A stretch of DNA of 53,634 nt from Cyclobacterium qasimii M12-11B (GCF_000427295.1 NZ_ATNM01000096.1:1-53634); one strand, 5' to 3'; shown: positions 42,717 through 52,189, counted from the stretch's first letter. Program-made: numbers and translations. Notes: a model not told the origin generated them from the letters alone.

Positions 42717-44293
42717 TATTTGTTACTGGTATTCTCAAGCCACACGAAAGGCAAGGTACCAGCTGACCATTTCTCAAAGAATCGGGTATGATCCGTCCCA
42801 AAGATCATGGAACCTAATAGTATGTCCTGGTCTCCATCACCGTCCATGTCCCCAACATCCATTGCCATCCACCTACCGTCTGAGCTTTCAGGGAAAGTCT
42901 GGGCCTCAAAATTCATCTCCCCTTTGTTTTCCAGGAAAACAAAACTCTCTTCAGGACTTTTTTCATAATCCGGAAAAAAACTAATTGCCGCTATGTCTAT
43001 GTCTCCATCGTTGTCAAAATCAGAAGCAACGGCTTTGTATGCACCATTAAGCGGATAAAAGAAGGTTTCTTTGAAATGATTTGTCCCATCATTGAGAAAG
43101 ATCCTGATCCCATGATAAGCCTTTACTATCGGGTCATAATCCGCGTTGTCACCGGCAGTATAGATAATGTCCTCTTTCCCATCACCGTTAAAATCGAACA
43201 ACTCAAAATAACTGGAGCCATAAGTGGGCGGAAACCTTAAAACAGGTTCCTCTGCGAATTTCCCATTTCCTTGATTGTGGTAAACAAATATACCCTCATC
43301 TCCCTGACCAAAAAGTGCAATAATGTCCTTTTTACCATTGTTATTTAAGTCTCGGATATAAGCTTTAGTTGCGCCAGGCTTATTTCTTAACATAAATTTC
43401 TGAAAATTACCTGAAGGATCTTGTTTCCACCAGGCAAGACTTCCTGTATTTTTCCCATACTCAGCAATCACCATGTCCTCCAGTCCGTCCCCATCAAGGT
43501 CTCCCATGTCCATGTGAACTGGTCTTTGTAGGTTCTTTGCAATTATTTTGGTTGGCTCTCCTGGAGCGTTTGGCAATCGCATGACAAAACCAAGGTCCAT
43601 ATCCGTTGGATTAAAAGTTCCTATAACCAGGGCAAAGGTATGCTCATTCCCCTGATGAACCCATACCGTACCTTCAGGACTAGAAGCTGTTCTTTGAACT
43701 TTAAATTGGTTGTCCATGATAGCAAAAGAAGACCTTCCAACATCACTGATGTACCATTGATTCTTACCAATGATTTTGACCATCAAATGCATCGGATTTT
43801 TTGTTTTACTAGCAGGTTTGTGAAGCTTAAAATAGCTTAACCCTTCTTTGATCTCCTTAGTAGAAGCCTCAGGGAGTTGCGCTGGTGCCTCATCTAGATA
43901 AAAAGCTTTTATCTTATTAAAAATCAAAGTATCAATAGTGGGGTCTTTTGGGAAAATATTCCCACGTTCCACTATTTCTCCAGCCCTACCACCTTCTATA
44001 AGTCCGGCTCTAGTCGTGTCTGCATAGATACCAAAAAAATGGCCCATCCTAGGTAGAACTGTTTCCCAGGTAGCCTTGTCTAATAGCTGGGGTTCCGGAT
44101 ACAAATGACATCCTGTACAATAAGTTCTGGCAAGTACATTCGCAGGTTTTTCAAGGGGATTTTGCAGTACTTCCTTTTTTATACTTGCTGTGGATGAAGT
44201 TTTGTCTTTCTTTTGATTTTGAGGGTCTCCACTATTACAAGCCTGTCCCAGCACAATTAGAGTTAAAGCAAAGAAGTAACGAACTATCAACAT
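42716..44293 (-). CDS. FG-GAP/VCBS lipoprotein with an N-terminal haem-c motif
   Basis: The gene encodes 525 residues. The lipobox is LIVLGQAC (Cys19). After a low-complexity linker comes TYCTGCHLYPEPQLL, a CxxCH covalent haem site at about residue 59-63, followed by VLPRMGHFFGIY whose Met may be the sixth ligand. The rest is a beta-propeller of FG-GAP repeats with calcium-like loops: DLDGDGLEDMVIAEY, DLNNNGKKDIIALF, DFNGDGKEDIIYTA, DFDNDGDIDIAAIS and DMDGDGDQDILLG. It is an outer-envelope protein and may pass electrons to a partner or read a surface ligand. The ASPIC domain found elsewhere is lacking. Confidence 0.82.
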   Translation of the reverse strand: MLIVRYFFALTLIVLGQACNSGDPQNQKKDKTSSTASIKKEVLQNPLEKPANVLARTYCTGCHLYPEPQLLDKATWETVLPRMGHFFGIYADTTRAGLIEGGRAGEIVERGNIFPKDPTIDTLIFNKIKAFYLDEAPAQLPEASTKEIKEGLSYFKLHKPASKTKNPMHLMVKIIGKNQWYISDVGRSSFAIMDNQFKVQRTASSPEGTVWVHQGNEHTFALVIGTFNPTDMDLGFVMRLPNAPGEPTKIIAKNLQRPVHMDMGDLDGDGLEDMVIAEYGKNTGSLAWWKQDPSGNFQKFMLRNKPGATKAYIRDLNNNGKKDIIALFGQGDEGIFVYHNQGNGKFAEEPVLRFPPTYGSSYFELFDFNGDGKEDIIYTAGDNADYDPIVKAYHGIRIFLNDGTNHFKETFFYPLNGAYKAVASDFDNDGDIDIAAISFFPDYEKSPEESFVFLENKGEMNFEAQTFPESSDGRWMAMDVGDMDGDGDQDILLGSMIFGTDHTRFFEKWSAGTLPFVWLENTSNK

Positions 44294-44430
44294 GAATATT
44301 CAAGGGTTTGGATCTGATAGACAATGAATACCAAAGATAACCAAGGTCTTCTAAAAGCAAGACCATTTATTTTGTTTCGATACTAAATACCATGAAAAAT
44401 AACCCTATGAAAATACGCTAATACTGGAAT

Positions 44431-44871
44431 TTAACTCGCTTCCATACTCAAACGCATATCTGAAAACAAACATCTTTGTATTGCTATTTCAAGGGATTCG
44501 TAGTCAAATGGCTTGGTCAATACCCTGTCCATTATTTCTGTTTGGGTTTTTGCCATTTCAGAAAGGTCAGCTGTAATAGCAATGATCGGAATCTTTTTAT
44601 AAAAATCCCCACACTCTCCTTCACGAATGGCTTTGGCAGTTTGGTATCCATTTAGAACTGGCATATTCAAGTCCATGATGATAAGGTCAAAGTAGGAATC
44701 TTGTAATTTTTTTAATGCCTGAGACCCATCATTGGCCAATTCAATTGTAGTATTTTGCCATTTTTTAAACATGGAACTCATTACCATTCTTATTATAGGA
44801 TCATCATCCACGATTAAAAATTGTTTACCCTCTAAGTTAAAAGTAGGGTTGGCTGGGTTGCTGTTATTCAT
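44431..44871 (-). CDS. Single-domain response regulator (CheY-like)
   Basis: The protein has 146 residues and consists of one receiver domain. The acidic pocket is VDDD (22-24), the phospho-acceptor IIMDLNMPVLNG gives Asp67, the switch Thr is in IAITAD (about 100), and Lys120 lies in VLTKPF. No DNA-binding or enzymatic output domain follows, so it probably acts by binding another protein, such as a hybrid histidine kinase or phosphorelay partner. No kinase gene is adjacent in the window. It is on its own on the minus strand, 137 bases upstream of the FG-GAP gene. Confidence 0.88.
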   Translation of the reverse strand: MNNSNPANPTFNLEGKQFLIVDDDPIIRMVMSSMFKKWQNTTIELANDGSQALKKLQDSYFDLIIMDLNMPVLNGYQTAKAIREGECGDFYKKIPIIAITADLSEMAKTQTEIMDRVLTKPFDYESLEIAIQRCLFSDMRLSMEAS

Positions 44872-45313
44872 TGAAAAAAGTAGTGTTTATGCTTACAAAG
44901 AGTATAATAGTAAAAAATTAATATTTAATTAACAAATAATTATTTTCAACAACAAAAATATAGAATTCAAATTCAATTTTCAGTTTATAATTATTTCAGC
45001 ATTTTCAAAAATTGATAAAAAATCAAAATTAGTAGCAAACTTAATCATTGAATTAATTATTGATTCAGACCTCCCGAATGTTTCTATTTACAAGTCGAGA
45101 AAGGAACATCAAAGGACTTCCAGAAGGAAATGATAAAGCGTGAGAGATTTCGATAATAATAGCCAACAAGATGAATGTACCCGATTGAAAAATAAATATT
45201 ACGGGTTTTGTAAGTATCTTACCCGAATAAACAAGCGTCATTCTTATGGATGATGGCATGACTTCAAAATTAGCCCTATTGTATAATCAGGATTTAATCA
45301 ATGACAATAGTAG
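44872..45313. other. AT-rich spacer between divergent genes
   Basis: About 440 bases, very AT-rich to 45060. A 64-codon minus-strand frame at 45065-45259 has one hydrophobic stretch but no family or supporting signal. No hairpin stands out. Confidence 0.4.
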
Positions 45314-46045
45314 ATGAGTATGACTTCCATAAATTGTGAACAAATTGCACCTCCTGTTTGGGCTTCAAATACTGTCCAAAATCTACAGGGACAGGAAGTG
45401 CATTTGTGGCGAATAAACATCGACTTAAGCTTTCACAATTTGTCAGCGTTGCAAGAATTTCTTTCTCCTGAGGAGCTTCAAAAGGCCAGTAATTATTTGC
45501 GGGAACAAGACAGAACCCGTTTCATTATAGGACATGCATGCGCCAAGGATTTAATCGCTCGCTACTTAAACATAGAAGTTGCTCAAGTATCCCTAAATAT
45601 AGGAACAAACGGCAAGCCTTGTATTTCCCCAGTACATAAGCTTTATTTCAATATCAGCCATTCAGGAGATTGGGTGCTTATTGCTTTCGGTCCAGAAGAG
45701 CTTGGAGTCGATATTGAAAAAATAACAGGGGATTTTATAACTGACATACTTATGGAACAATGTTTTCATAGGCAAGAAATCAAAGTCATAAAGGAATCAG
45801 GTGACTCAACTACAGATTTTTTTAAATTTTGGACTCGAAAAGAAGCTTTCTTAAAAGCTACCAGCAATGGCATGGTTGATGAGCTAAACCAATTTACCTG
45901 TATGGAAGAAGCTCAGGAATTCGAATTTCCTTCATTGTCAATTAAAGAGCATTGGGATCTTAAAAGCTTCTTGATGGATCAAATCTATGCTGTAAGTCTT
46001 TGTGCGGCCAACCCGCTTAATACTATTCGCTTTTTAAACTATTGA
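45314..46045 (+). CDS. 4'-phosphopantetheinyl transferase, Sfp type
   Basis: This 243-residue cytosolic protein carries the Sfp-type blocks in order: RTRFIIGHACAKDLIARYL, NGKPCI...FNISHSGDWV (about 99-121), LGVDIEKI with the magnesium-binding Asp-x-Glu (131-135) and FKFWTRKEAFLKATSNG (170-185). It moves phosphopantetheine from coenzyme A to a Ser of acyl- or peptidyl-carrier proteins. The length and W-T-x-K-E-A fit the Sfp/HetI group rather than AcpS. No carrier-protein genes are close, so it may serve fatty acid or secondary-metabolite synthases elsewhere. ATG codons at 45314 and 45320 are both possible starts. Confidence 0.88.
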   Translation: MSMTSINCEQIAPPVWASNTVQNLQGQEVHLWRINIDLSFHNLSALQEFLSPEELQKASNYLREQDRTRFIIGHACAKDLIARYLNIEVAQVSLNIGTNGKPCISPVHKLYFNISHSGDWVLIAFGPEELGVDIEKITGDFITDILMEQCFHRQEIKVIKESGDSTTDFFKFWTRKEAFLKATSNGMVDELNQFTCMEEAQEFEFPSLSIKEHWDLKSFLMDQIYAVSLCAANPLNTIRFLNY

Positions 46046-46168
46046 TAGTTGCTGCCCCTTTGAAAAAAGATGGTGATAGCAACTGACAACACTCAAGGTA
46101 GGCCAAACTTTTCTCCATAACTTAAGTATCAAAACAAATTTAATAGCCGTAAGCACGATTAAAGCCTA

Positions 46169-46212
46169 TTTTACGTACTTTTCGTAGTTTTACGATTTTT
46201 ACGTAGGTAAAC
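46169..46212 (+). promoter_or_regulatory. Candidate BlaI-type operator with phased ACG/CGT repeats
   Basis: TTTTACGTAC, TTTTCGTAG, TTTTACG and TTTTTACGTAGG follow one another, with ACG/CGT cores at 46173, 46183, 46192 and 46201, about 9-10 bases apart. The block ends 27 bases before the ATG of the BlaI/MecI-type repressor, where an autoregulatory site would lie. Confidence 0.5.
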
Positions 46213-46238
46213 TAAATTATATTTAATACATTTAGGTC

Positions 46239-46610
46239 ATGGAAGCACTAACAAACAATGAAGAACAGGTGATGCAAATCATTTGGGAACTAGAGAAAGC
46301 GCTAGTGAGAGATGTTCTGAATCAATTTCCTGAGCCAAAACCTCCCTACACTACCCTGGCTTCAGTGATAAAACAGCTGGAGAACAAAGGATATCTGGAT
46401 CATAAGACTTACGGCAATACGCACGAGTATTTTCCATTGATAAATAAAAAGGCCTATCAACACAGTAGTTTTAATCTTTTGGTTAAAAACTACTTTGAAG
46501 GATCTGCCAAGAATGTTTTGTCTTTTATGGTGAAGGAGGATAAACTATCAGAAAAGGACATTCAGGACTTGGAAAAAATGGTCGAGAACTTTAAAAAGAA
46601 ATCATCATGA
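46239..46610 (+). CDS. BlaI/MecI/CopY-family transcriptional repressor
   Basis: The gene encodes 123 residues. The winged helix is LTNNEEQVMQIIWELEKALV then PYTTLASVIKQLENKGYL, the typical BlaI DNA-reading helix and wing (HKTYGNTHEYFPLI). The C-terminal helices form the dimer and contain the site where a sensor protease would cut or act. It overlaps the downstream M56-TonB gene by 4 bases (ATGA), the usual pairing in Bacteroidota. It probably represses its own operon through the phased ACG repeats upstream. Confidence 0.92.
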   Translation: MEALTNNEEQVMQIIWELEKALVRDVLNQFPEPKPPYTTLASVIKQLENKGYLDHKTYGNTHEYFPLINKKAYQHSSFNLLVKNYFEGSAKNVLSFMVKEDKLSEKDIQDLEKMVENFKKKSS

Positions 46611-47893
46611 CACATCTTATAAATTATTTGTGGGAGGGAGCCATATGCCTGACCCTACTCTGGTTATTTTACAAGGTTTTCCTTGAGAAAAAAACTTTTT
46701 TCGCTTGGAACAGGGCATTTCTACTTTGTGCATTAATTGTCGCATTGGTTTTTCCTGCATTAAACTTAACGGGTATAAGCAGTCTTAATTTAGGAAATGA
46801 AGCCTTTGTAATGCAGCTGCCACAGTTTGAAATGAACGGGTCAAATCAAGTGCAAAATACCCCTTCCCCATTTTCATTATCAAACTTGGTTTTAGGAGTA
46901 TATATAACCGGCATGCTATTTACATTGAGCCGGTTTATAATAGGAATTGTTTCCTTAATGCTGCAAACACGAAAAGCCAAGGCTTTTTACAACGGAAAAT
47001 ACACCATTCTAGAGCACCCTACCTTTGAGCCATCTTCTTTTTTCCATTTAATTTTCTTACCTGAAGGTGCTCTTCAGTTGCAGCAAAAGGTGGATTGGAT
47101 TATCGCACATGAAACCACGCACGCTGATTACCGACATAGCCTGGACAAATTACTGATACAAGTAGTGAAAATAGTCTTCTGGTTTTATCCTATTTATCGG
47201 ATGTATGAAAAAGCATTAGAGGTACTTCATGAATACCAGGTGGATGAGAAAATGACACAGACCTATCCTCTGCAAGAATACGCCAGGCTTTTGCTCAACC
47301 TCGCAAAACCCAAAAACTCAAGCTTATTAGTGCATAATTTCAATCAATTTCAAATCAAAAAAAGACTAACAATGATGACACAACCCAAATCAAAATGGAT
47401 GGCCCGGGGCATGTATGCTTTGGCGCTACCGCTCTTTGCCTGTTTGTTTGTATTAATTTCTTGTACACCAAATGAGGACATGCCAAATTTGGAAGCTCAG
47501 GAAGAGGAAGAAATTGTTATTACTGAGATGGTAATGAAAGAAAGTATTTTCGATGTAGTGGAAGACATGCCTTCTCCAATGGGTGGCATGGAAGGTTGGA
47601 ACAATTACCTTAGCGCAAACCTTGAATACCCAGAAGCCGCCAGAGACGCCCAAGTAGAAGGCACCGCTTACCTTGTTTTCACGATCACAGATGAGGGGAA
47701 TGTAGTAGATGCATCCATTCTAAAGGGAATAGGCGCTGGGGAAGAGGATGAAGCGCGTAAGGCATTAGCCACTAGCCTAAATGAAGAAGCACTTAGAGTA
47801 GTAAGAAATTCCCCTGATTGGATACCCGGACAACAAAAGGGTAAAAATGTAAATGTAAAAATGCGTTTTCCTATAAGATTTAAGCTGAATTAA
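46607..47893 (+). CDS. BlaR1-like M56 peptidase with C-terminal TonB domain
   Basis: The gene encodes 428 residues. Helices run YLWEGAICLTLLWLFY, FLLCALIVALVFPAL and LVLGVYITGMLFTLS. The zinc-peptidase motif HETTH (168-172) with DYRHSLDK after it is the M56 signature. A fourth helix (MYALALPLFACLFVLISC, about 268-285) leads to an acidic linker and a TonB C-terminal domain (about 340-428: LEYPEAARDAQVEGTAYLVF, then VRNSPDWIPGQQKGKNVNVK). The family senses an outer signal and inactivates the BlaI repressor. The TonB domain may sense envelope or receptor state. It is co-translated with the repressor, and a terminator follows. Confidence 0.9.
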   Translation: MTHLINYLWEGAICLTLLWLFYKVFLEKKTFFAWNRAFLLCALIVALVFPALNLTGISSLNLGNEAFVMQLPQFEMNGSNQVQNTPSPFSLSNLVLGVYITGMLFTLSRFIIGIVSLMLQTRKAKAFYNGKYTILEHPTFEPSSFFHLIFLPEGALQLQQKVDWIIAHETTHADYRHSLDKLLIQVVKIVFWFYPIYRMYEKALEVLHEYQVDEKMTQTYPLQEYARLLLNLAKPKNSSLLVHNFNQFQIKKRLTMMTQPKSKWMARGMYALALPLFACLFVLISCTPNEDMPNLEAQEEEEIVITEMVMKESIFDVVEDMPSPMGGMEGWNNYLSANLEYPEAARDAQVEGTAYLVFTITDEGNVVDASILKGIGAGEEDEARKALATSLNEEALRVVRNSPDWIPGQQKGKNVNVKMRFPIRFKLN

Positions 47894-47919
47894 ATAAGAA
47901 TGGATTATTTGTAGTTGAT

Positions 47920-47960
47920 TTTCCCGGTCGCTAGTAAAATTATTACTATCGGCCGGGAAT
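47920..47960. terminator. Hairpin terminator between convergent genes
   Basis: TTCCCGG...AGTAA and TTACT...CCGGGAA pair across about 17 positions with internal mismatches, 27 bases after the M56-TonB stop. A second pairing ATCGGC / GCCGAT overlaps its 3' side. Confidence 0.65.
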
Positions 47961-47996
47961 CTTATTTCTCAGCCGATAGTATACTTGCAAGTCCTA

Positions 47997-48829
47997 TTAC
48001 TTGATAAAATCTATAACGGCCTTTACCACTTCAGGAGAACGTAGCCGGTGTCCTAAACCAGTAGTCGTCATGAGTTCAGCCTGAGGCCAGTGTTGATTAA
48101 GAAGGCGAGCATTGCTAAAATCAGTTAATCCATCCTTTTGGTCATGTACAATAAGTCCAGGAATAGATAAATTCTTGGCCAAATAAGGCAAACTAATCTT
48201 ATCCAGATCGTCCCCAGCAACATTTTGAAACTCCTCCGTTATACTTTTTACTGTTTCAGAATTTAATTTCAATGAATTTTTATAAAAACCGATAAATTCA
48301 GTGGCACTACCAGGAGTTGACAAAGCAATAAGTTTATTAATCACTGGTAGTTTGTGCTTGGCTTGCGCATAAAAGAATGAAAAACTCCCAATTGAATGGG
48401 AAACTACGGCATGAATGGGACCATACCCCTCTAACACCTTATTAATAAGGGATGCATAAGCTGGAACAGTAAACAGTTTCCCTCCACTCTGTCCGTGTGC
48501 AGGCGCATCAAAAGCCAATAAAGTATACGCTGGATCTTCGGAAAGCAATTCGATGTACTGTTTCCACCTGAAAGATGAACTTTGCCATCCATGAAGAAAC
48601 ACTATTTTCTTAGGCCCATTTCCCCAACGGTAGTGACGGATTAATTTGCCATTAAACTTTAAATCCGTTTCTTCCGCTGTTCGAAGAAACGCATATTGGG
48701 ATTTAGTGATTTTGCGACGTGATGGTGAACAAAAAACTTAAATCCTAATTTGCCACTTTTAGATGGCGCAACGCTATTCAGTGTATTTAGGAATATACCT
48801 AAACCCCGATAGAAAAATCTTTCGGTCAT
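47997..48829 (-). pseudogene. Alpha/beta hydrolase interrupted by a frameshift
   Basis: The true start is probably ATG 48829 (MTERFFYRGLGIFLNTLNSV). This frame runs to a stop near 48659 after SLNPNMRFFEQRKKRI. The next frame carries the rest: AEETDLKFNGKLIRHYRWGN, then GPKKIVFLHGWQSSSFRWKQ and on to 47997. They join around 48685-48695, where one missing base turns FLRTAEETD-like sequence into FEQRKKRI. The oxyanion HGW, nucleophile elbow VSHSIGSF (Ser), Asp in HDQKDGL and His in GLGHRL are all present. With the shift repaired it is about 277 residues. An ATG at 48602 alone would omit the first strands. Confidence 0.75.
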
Positions 48830-48982
48830 TTTAATTAATAATATAGGTGATCTGTTATTTGGGTGATTAAAAATAGATGTGGGTGCCCATTGGTAAAAGT
48901 AAAATAATATTGTCATTCCATCAATAAATTCGATAGAAAATAACCATATTTCTAATAAAACTTGCTTTTAACTAAATAATAC

Positions 48983-50185
48983 TTACTCAGCCATAGAGGT
49001 GTCTACAACTTTAATCCTACGAATAAGTGGAATACATAACAGGCTAATGATTATAGCAATATAACCTATGTAGCCAAAATTCTGAAGTTCACCGGCAGCA
49101 TTTTCAACTAAAATCATCCCCCCAAAAAAAGAAGCAAGCCCCGCTGACAATTGTTGCACAGAGGAGTTAAAACTTAGGAAGCTGCCTCGGTTTTCGGATT
49201 TCGCCGTACCAGTAATCAGGGCTGCAGCGGGAACCATTCGCCCATTAGAAGTGACAAAAAACAATGTGGAAACAACCAAAGCCAGCAAAATAGGTGTTGG
49301 TCCCAAATGGGTGATAATGCCTATCGGTATCACATTTAAGCTCATAAATATGGTAAATATTTTAACTTTCCCATATTTATCTGTTAATCGTCCCACCCAT
49401 GGAGAAGTAAAAACAGTGAAAAATCCCCCCGCCATATAAATATAGGTCAGTTGAAGTTCAGAGAAACCAACATTTGCCACCATAAAGGGACTAAGAAAGG
49501 GAATGATCATAAATTGACCAAACATCATCATTATTGTTAGCGAAATGGCACGCATTTGATTTGCATTTCCAGTTACCCGCATGATCACTTGACGAGGACT
49601 TGGCATGTCCTTCCCTTCTTTCTTTGGCACTTTTATGGAAGGGACGAATTTATAAATCAGCAATAGAATAACCACCGCTAGAAATGCCAGGAAGAAAAAA
49701 GGCGCATGCCAGTTGGACATGCTGGCGATAAAAAGACTAAACGGAACTCCTACTACTGATGCAACAGAAAATGCAGCCATAACCAGGCCCATAGCACTTC
49801 CTCTTCTATGGTCCGGAATGGCATCTCCTATAATCGCAAAGATCAGTGCGGAGGTAAGGCCTCCAAATAGCCCAGATAAAATTCTTGAGAACAATAAAAA
49901 AGGGTAATTAGGTGACAATGCACATGCCAATGTACCTACAAAAAAGCCTAAAAACACCCACATTAAAATGCTCCTCCGGTCATATTTATCCAAAATAAAG
50001 GCACCGAAAAAACTACTGACCCCAGCACTAAAAGTGTATGAAGAAACCAAAAGTCCAAATTCCTGAGGAGATATTTCAAAAATGCGCATCAATTGAGGCC
50101 CCAATGGCATCAAAATCATGAAATCCACTATGTGGGTAAAATTGATGGCTGCCAAAGTCCAAAGCAGTAATTTTTCCTTTTGCAT
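48983..50185 (-). CDS. Major facilitator superfamily transporter (DHA1/AraJ-like)
   Basis: This 400-residue inner-membrane protein has twelve helices. The loop 2-3 motif A is FGAFILDKYDRRSILMWVF (a G-x-x-x-D-x-x-x-R-R variant), and motif A repeats in the second half as PWVGRLTDKYGKVKIF. The antiporter-like glycine run LVMAAFSVASVVGVPFSLFI in helix 5 fits the 12-helix drug/H+ antiporter branch. The substrate is unknown. It is monocistronic on the minus strand, with a long spacer upstream. Confidence 0.85.
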   Translation of the reverse strand: MQKEKLLLWTLAAINFTHIVDFMILMPLGPQLMRIFEISPQEFGLLVSSYTFSAGVSSFFGAFILDKYDRRSILMWVFLGFFVGTLACALSPNYPFLLFSRILSGLFGGLTSALIFAIIGDAIPDHRRGSAMGLVMAAFSVASVVGVPFSLFIASMSNWHAPFFFLAFLAVVILLLIYKFVPSIKVPKKEGKDMPSPRQVIMRVTGNANQMRAISLTIMMMFGQFMIIPFLSPFMVANVGFSELQLTYIYMAGGFFTVFTSPWVGRLTDKYGKVKIFTIFMSLNVIPIGIITHLGPTPILLALVVSTLFFVTSNGRMVPAAALITGTAKSENRGSFLSFNSSVQQLSAGLASFFGGMILVENAAGELQNFGYIGYIAIIISLLCIPLIRRIKVVDTSMAE

Positions 50186-50956
50186 TCTTTAGAAATTATC
50201 CCTTTAGAACCCACAAAGGCTTATGAAAGTTCTTAAGATTTCGTTTAATCCGAAATAGGCAATAGATTATTTATTGACCACTGAAACTAGTCAGAAATCA
50301 GGTTACATTTACTGATTTGGGGATGAAAATATTTACCAACAGGATTTAGGAAGGTGCTTAATAAAAGTCCAACATGACTTTGGCTTTATTGTTGTACTTG
50401 CGATGAAATGACAAATCCCAAACCGGTTTTATTAAAGCCAATTATTGAATCGTAATTCTATAGACAATAGCTGTTGGCTTCAATGAGAATTAAGACACAA
50501 TTAAGCATTCCTTCCAAAATTCAATCCCTGTTGGCCTAAAAAGAACTCGCTAATTGATTGCATTTAAAAGCCATTTTGCTTATTCCTATATAAGAAATAT
50601 TAACATTGACACGGTCATGTCAGCTTGTTCTTGATTTAAAACGGTTTAAGACTCCTTCAATCCAATAAATCTAGCTACCTTTACGAACTTTATTTAGTCC
50701 CTAAATACAATTGCTTTTATAGAGACTGTTGAAATTGCTAAAGAATAAGGCGAGTTAGGAGTCCGGAAAAGGAATTCCTATTGTGAAGTCGGAGCTGACC
50801 ACCATTTACTGGTCTTGATTTTATTTCAAACTTATTAGAACAACAATTGAAAATAGGGACAAAACCGGCCTATGGGCCAATTATTCATTTGCACTTTATG
50901 AAAATAATTAAAAAGTGCAAAATACAGGCACTAAATGCCATCATAAAAAGCTAAGC
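50186..50956. other. Long divergent spacer
   Basis: About 770 bases between divergent genes. CCGAAATAGGCAATAGA near 50245 echoes 6912-6928, so a further short repeat family may exist. No frame of interest. The AT-rich 50880-50956 region probably has the helicase promoter. An in-frame GTG at 50915 precedes the helicase ATG. Confidence 0.45.
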
Positions 50957-52189
50957 ATGACATTCGAACAATTAGAACTTATATCCCCTATTCTGAAAGC
51001 ACTTCAGGAAAGAAATTACAAGGAACCAACTGCTATACAAGAACAGGCCATACCAAAAATCCTGGCTAAAAGAGATATTTTAGGCAGTGCACAAACCGGT
51101 ACCGGTAAGACTGCTGCCTTTGCCCTTCCTATCATTCAATTATTACATACAGAAAAAAACCATGACAAAGGAAGAGTAGCAATCAGATCTCTGATCGTAA
51201 CGCCTACCAGAGAATTGGCCATTCAAATAGACGAAAACCTGGAGTTTTACGGTAAATATACCAAACTAAGACATGCCGTTATTTTTGGCGGAGTAAAACA
51301 AGGATCTCAGGTAAATGAAATCAAAAGAGGTGTAGATATTTTAGTAGCTACCCCAGGAAGGTTACTTGACCTCATCAACCAAGGCTTTATAAAATTAGAC
51401 CAGGTCAAAATATTTGTTCTTGATGAAGCGGATCGTATGTTGGACATGGGCTTTATCAACGATATCAAAAAACTCCTGAAACTATTGCCAAGAAAAAGAC
51501 AATCCCTGTTTTTCTCAGCAACCATGCCGGACAATATCGTTTCATTGGCAGATAATATATTAACAGACCCTATTAAAATAGAGGTCAATCCCGTTTCATC
51601 CGCTGCTGACACCGTTCAACAGAAGGTATATTATACCAATAAGGAGTCTAAGAAAGATTTGCTTTTCCATATCCTGGAAAACAAGGAAATCGACCAGGTT
51701 TTGCTCTTTTCAAGAACCAAACACGGTGCCGATAAGATTACCCGGAACTTGAAGAGTAAAAACATCAATGCAGCGGCCATTCATGGCAACAAAGCACAAA
51801 ATCACAGACAAAAGGTTTTGAGTCAATTCAAAGAGGGATCGATCCGAGTGCTTGTGGCTACGGACATCGCAGCCCGTGGAATAGATATCGACAAACTTCA
51901 GTATGTAATCAATTATGATGTGCCAGAAGATCCTGAAACCTATGTACACCGAATAGGGAGATCTGGTAGAGCTGGAGAGTCAGGTACTGCAATTGCATTG
52001 TGCGAACCAGAAGAAAATGCCTATGTTCGATTGATCGAAAGGTTGATCAACCAGAAAATTAAAGAAGTAGAAGACAACCCTTATCCTCAGACTGATAAAC
52101 CCATGTCTGCTATGGAGAAGAAGGACTTTAACAAAGAGAAAATGCGTAAAAAGCAGGCCTTTTTCACCAATAGAAAAAAGTCAAGATAA
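50957..52189 (+). CDS. rhlE: DEAD-box RNA helicase, RhlE type
   Basis: The protein has 410 residues from ATG 50957, with the family start MTFEQLELISPILKAL. An upstream GTG (50915) adds 14 unlikely residues. All motifs are present: Q-motif YKEPTAIQEQAIP, Walker A AQTGTGKT (45-52), PTRELAIQ, VLDEADRMLDMG, FFSATMP, VLVATDIAARGIDID and HRIGRSGRAG. The C-terminus is short and basic (KKQAFFTNRKKSR). It unwinds RNA duplexes in ribosome assembly, RNA decay or cold adaptation. A terminator follows. Confidence 0.92.
   Translation: MTFEQLELISPILKALQERNYKEPTAIQEQAIPKILAKRDILGSAQTGTGKTAAFALPIIQLLHTEKNHDKGRVAIRSLIVTPTRELAIQIDENLEFYGKYTKLRHAVIFGGVKQGSQVNEIKRGVDILVATPGRLLDLINQGFIKLDQVKIFVLDEADRMLDMGFINDIKKLLKLLPRKRQSLFFSATMPDNIVSLADNILTDPIKIEVNPVSSAADTVQQKVYYTNKESKKDLLFHILENKEIDQVLLFSRTKHGADKITRNLKSKNINAAAIHGNKAQNHRQKVLSQFKEGSIRVLVATDIAARGIDIDKLQYVINYDVPEDPETYVHRIGRSGRAGESGTAIALCEPEENAYVRLIERLINQKIKEVEDNPYPQTDKPMSAMEKKDFNKEKMRKKQAFFTNRKKSR

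Noticed and set aside
45065-45259. 64-codon minus-strand frame between the response regulator and the phosphopantetheinyl transferase
   Set aside because: It has one hydrophobic stretch but no family likeness or start signal; left as spacer.
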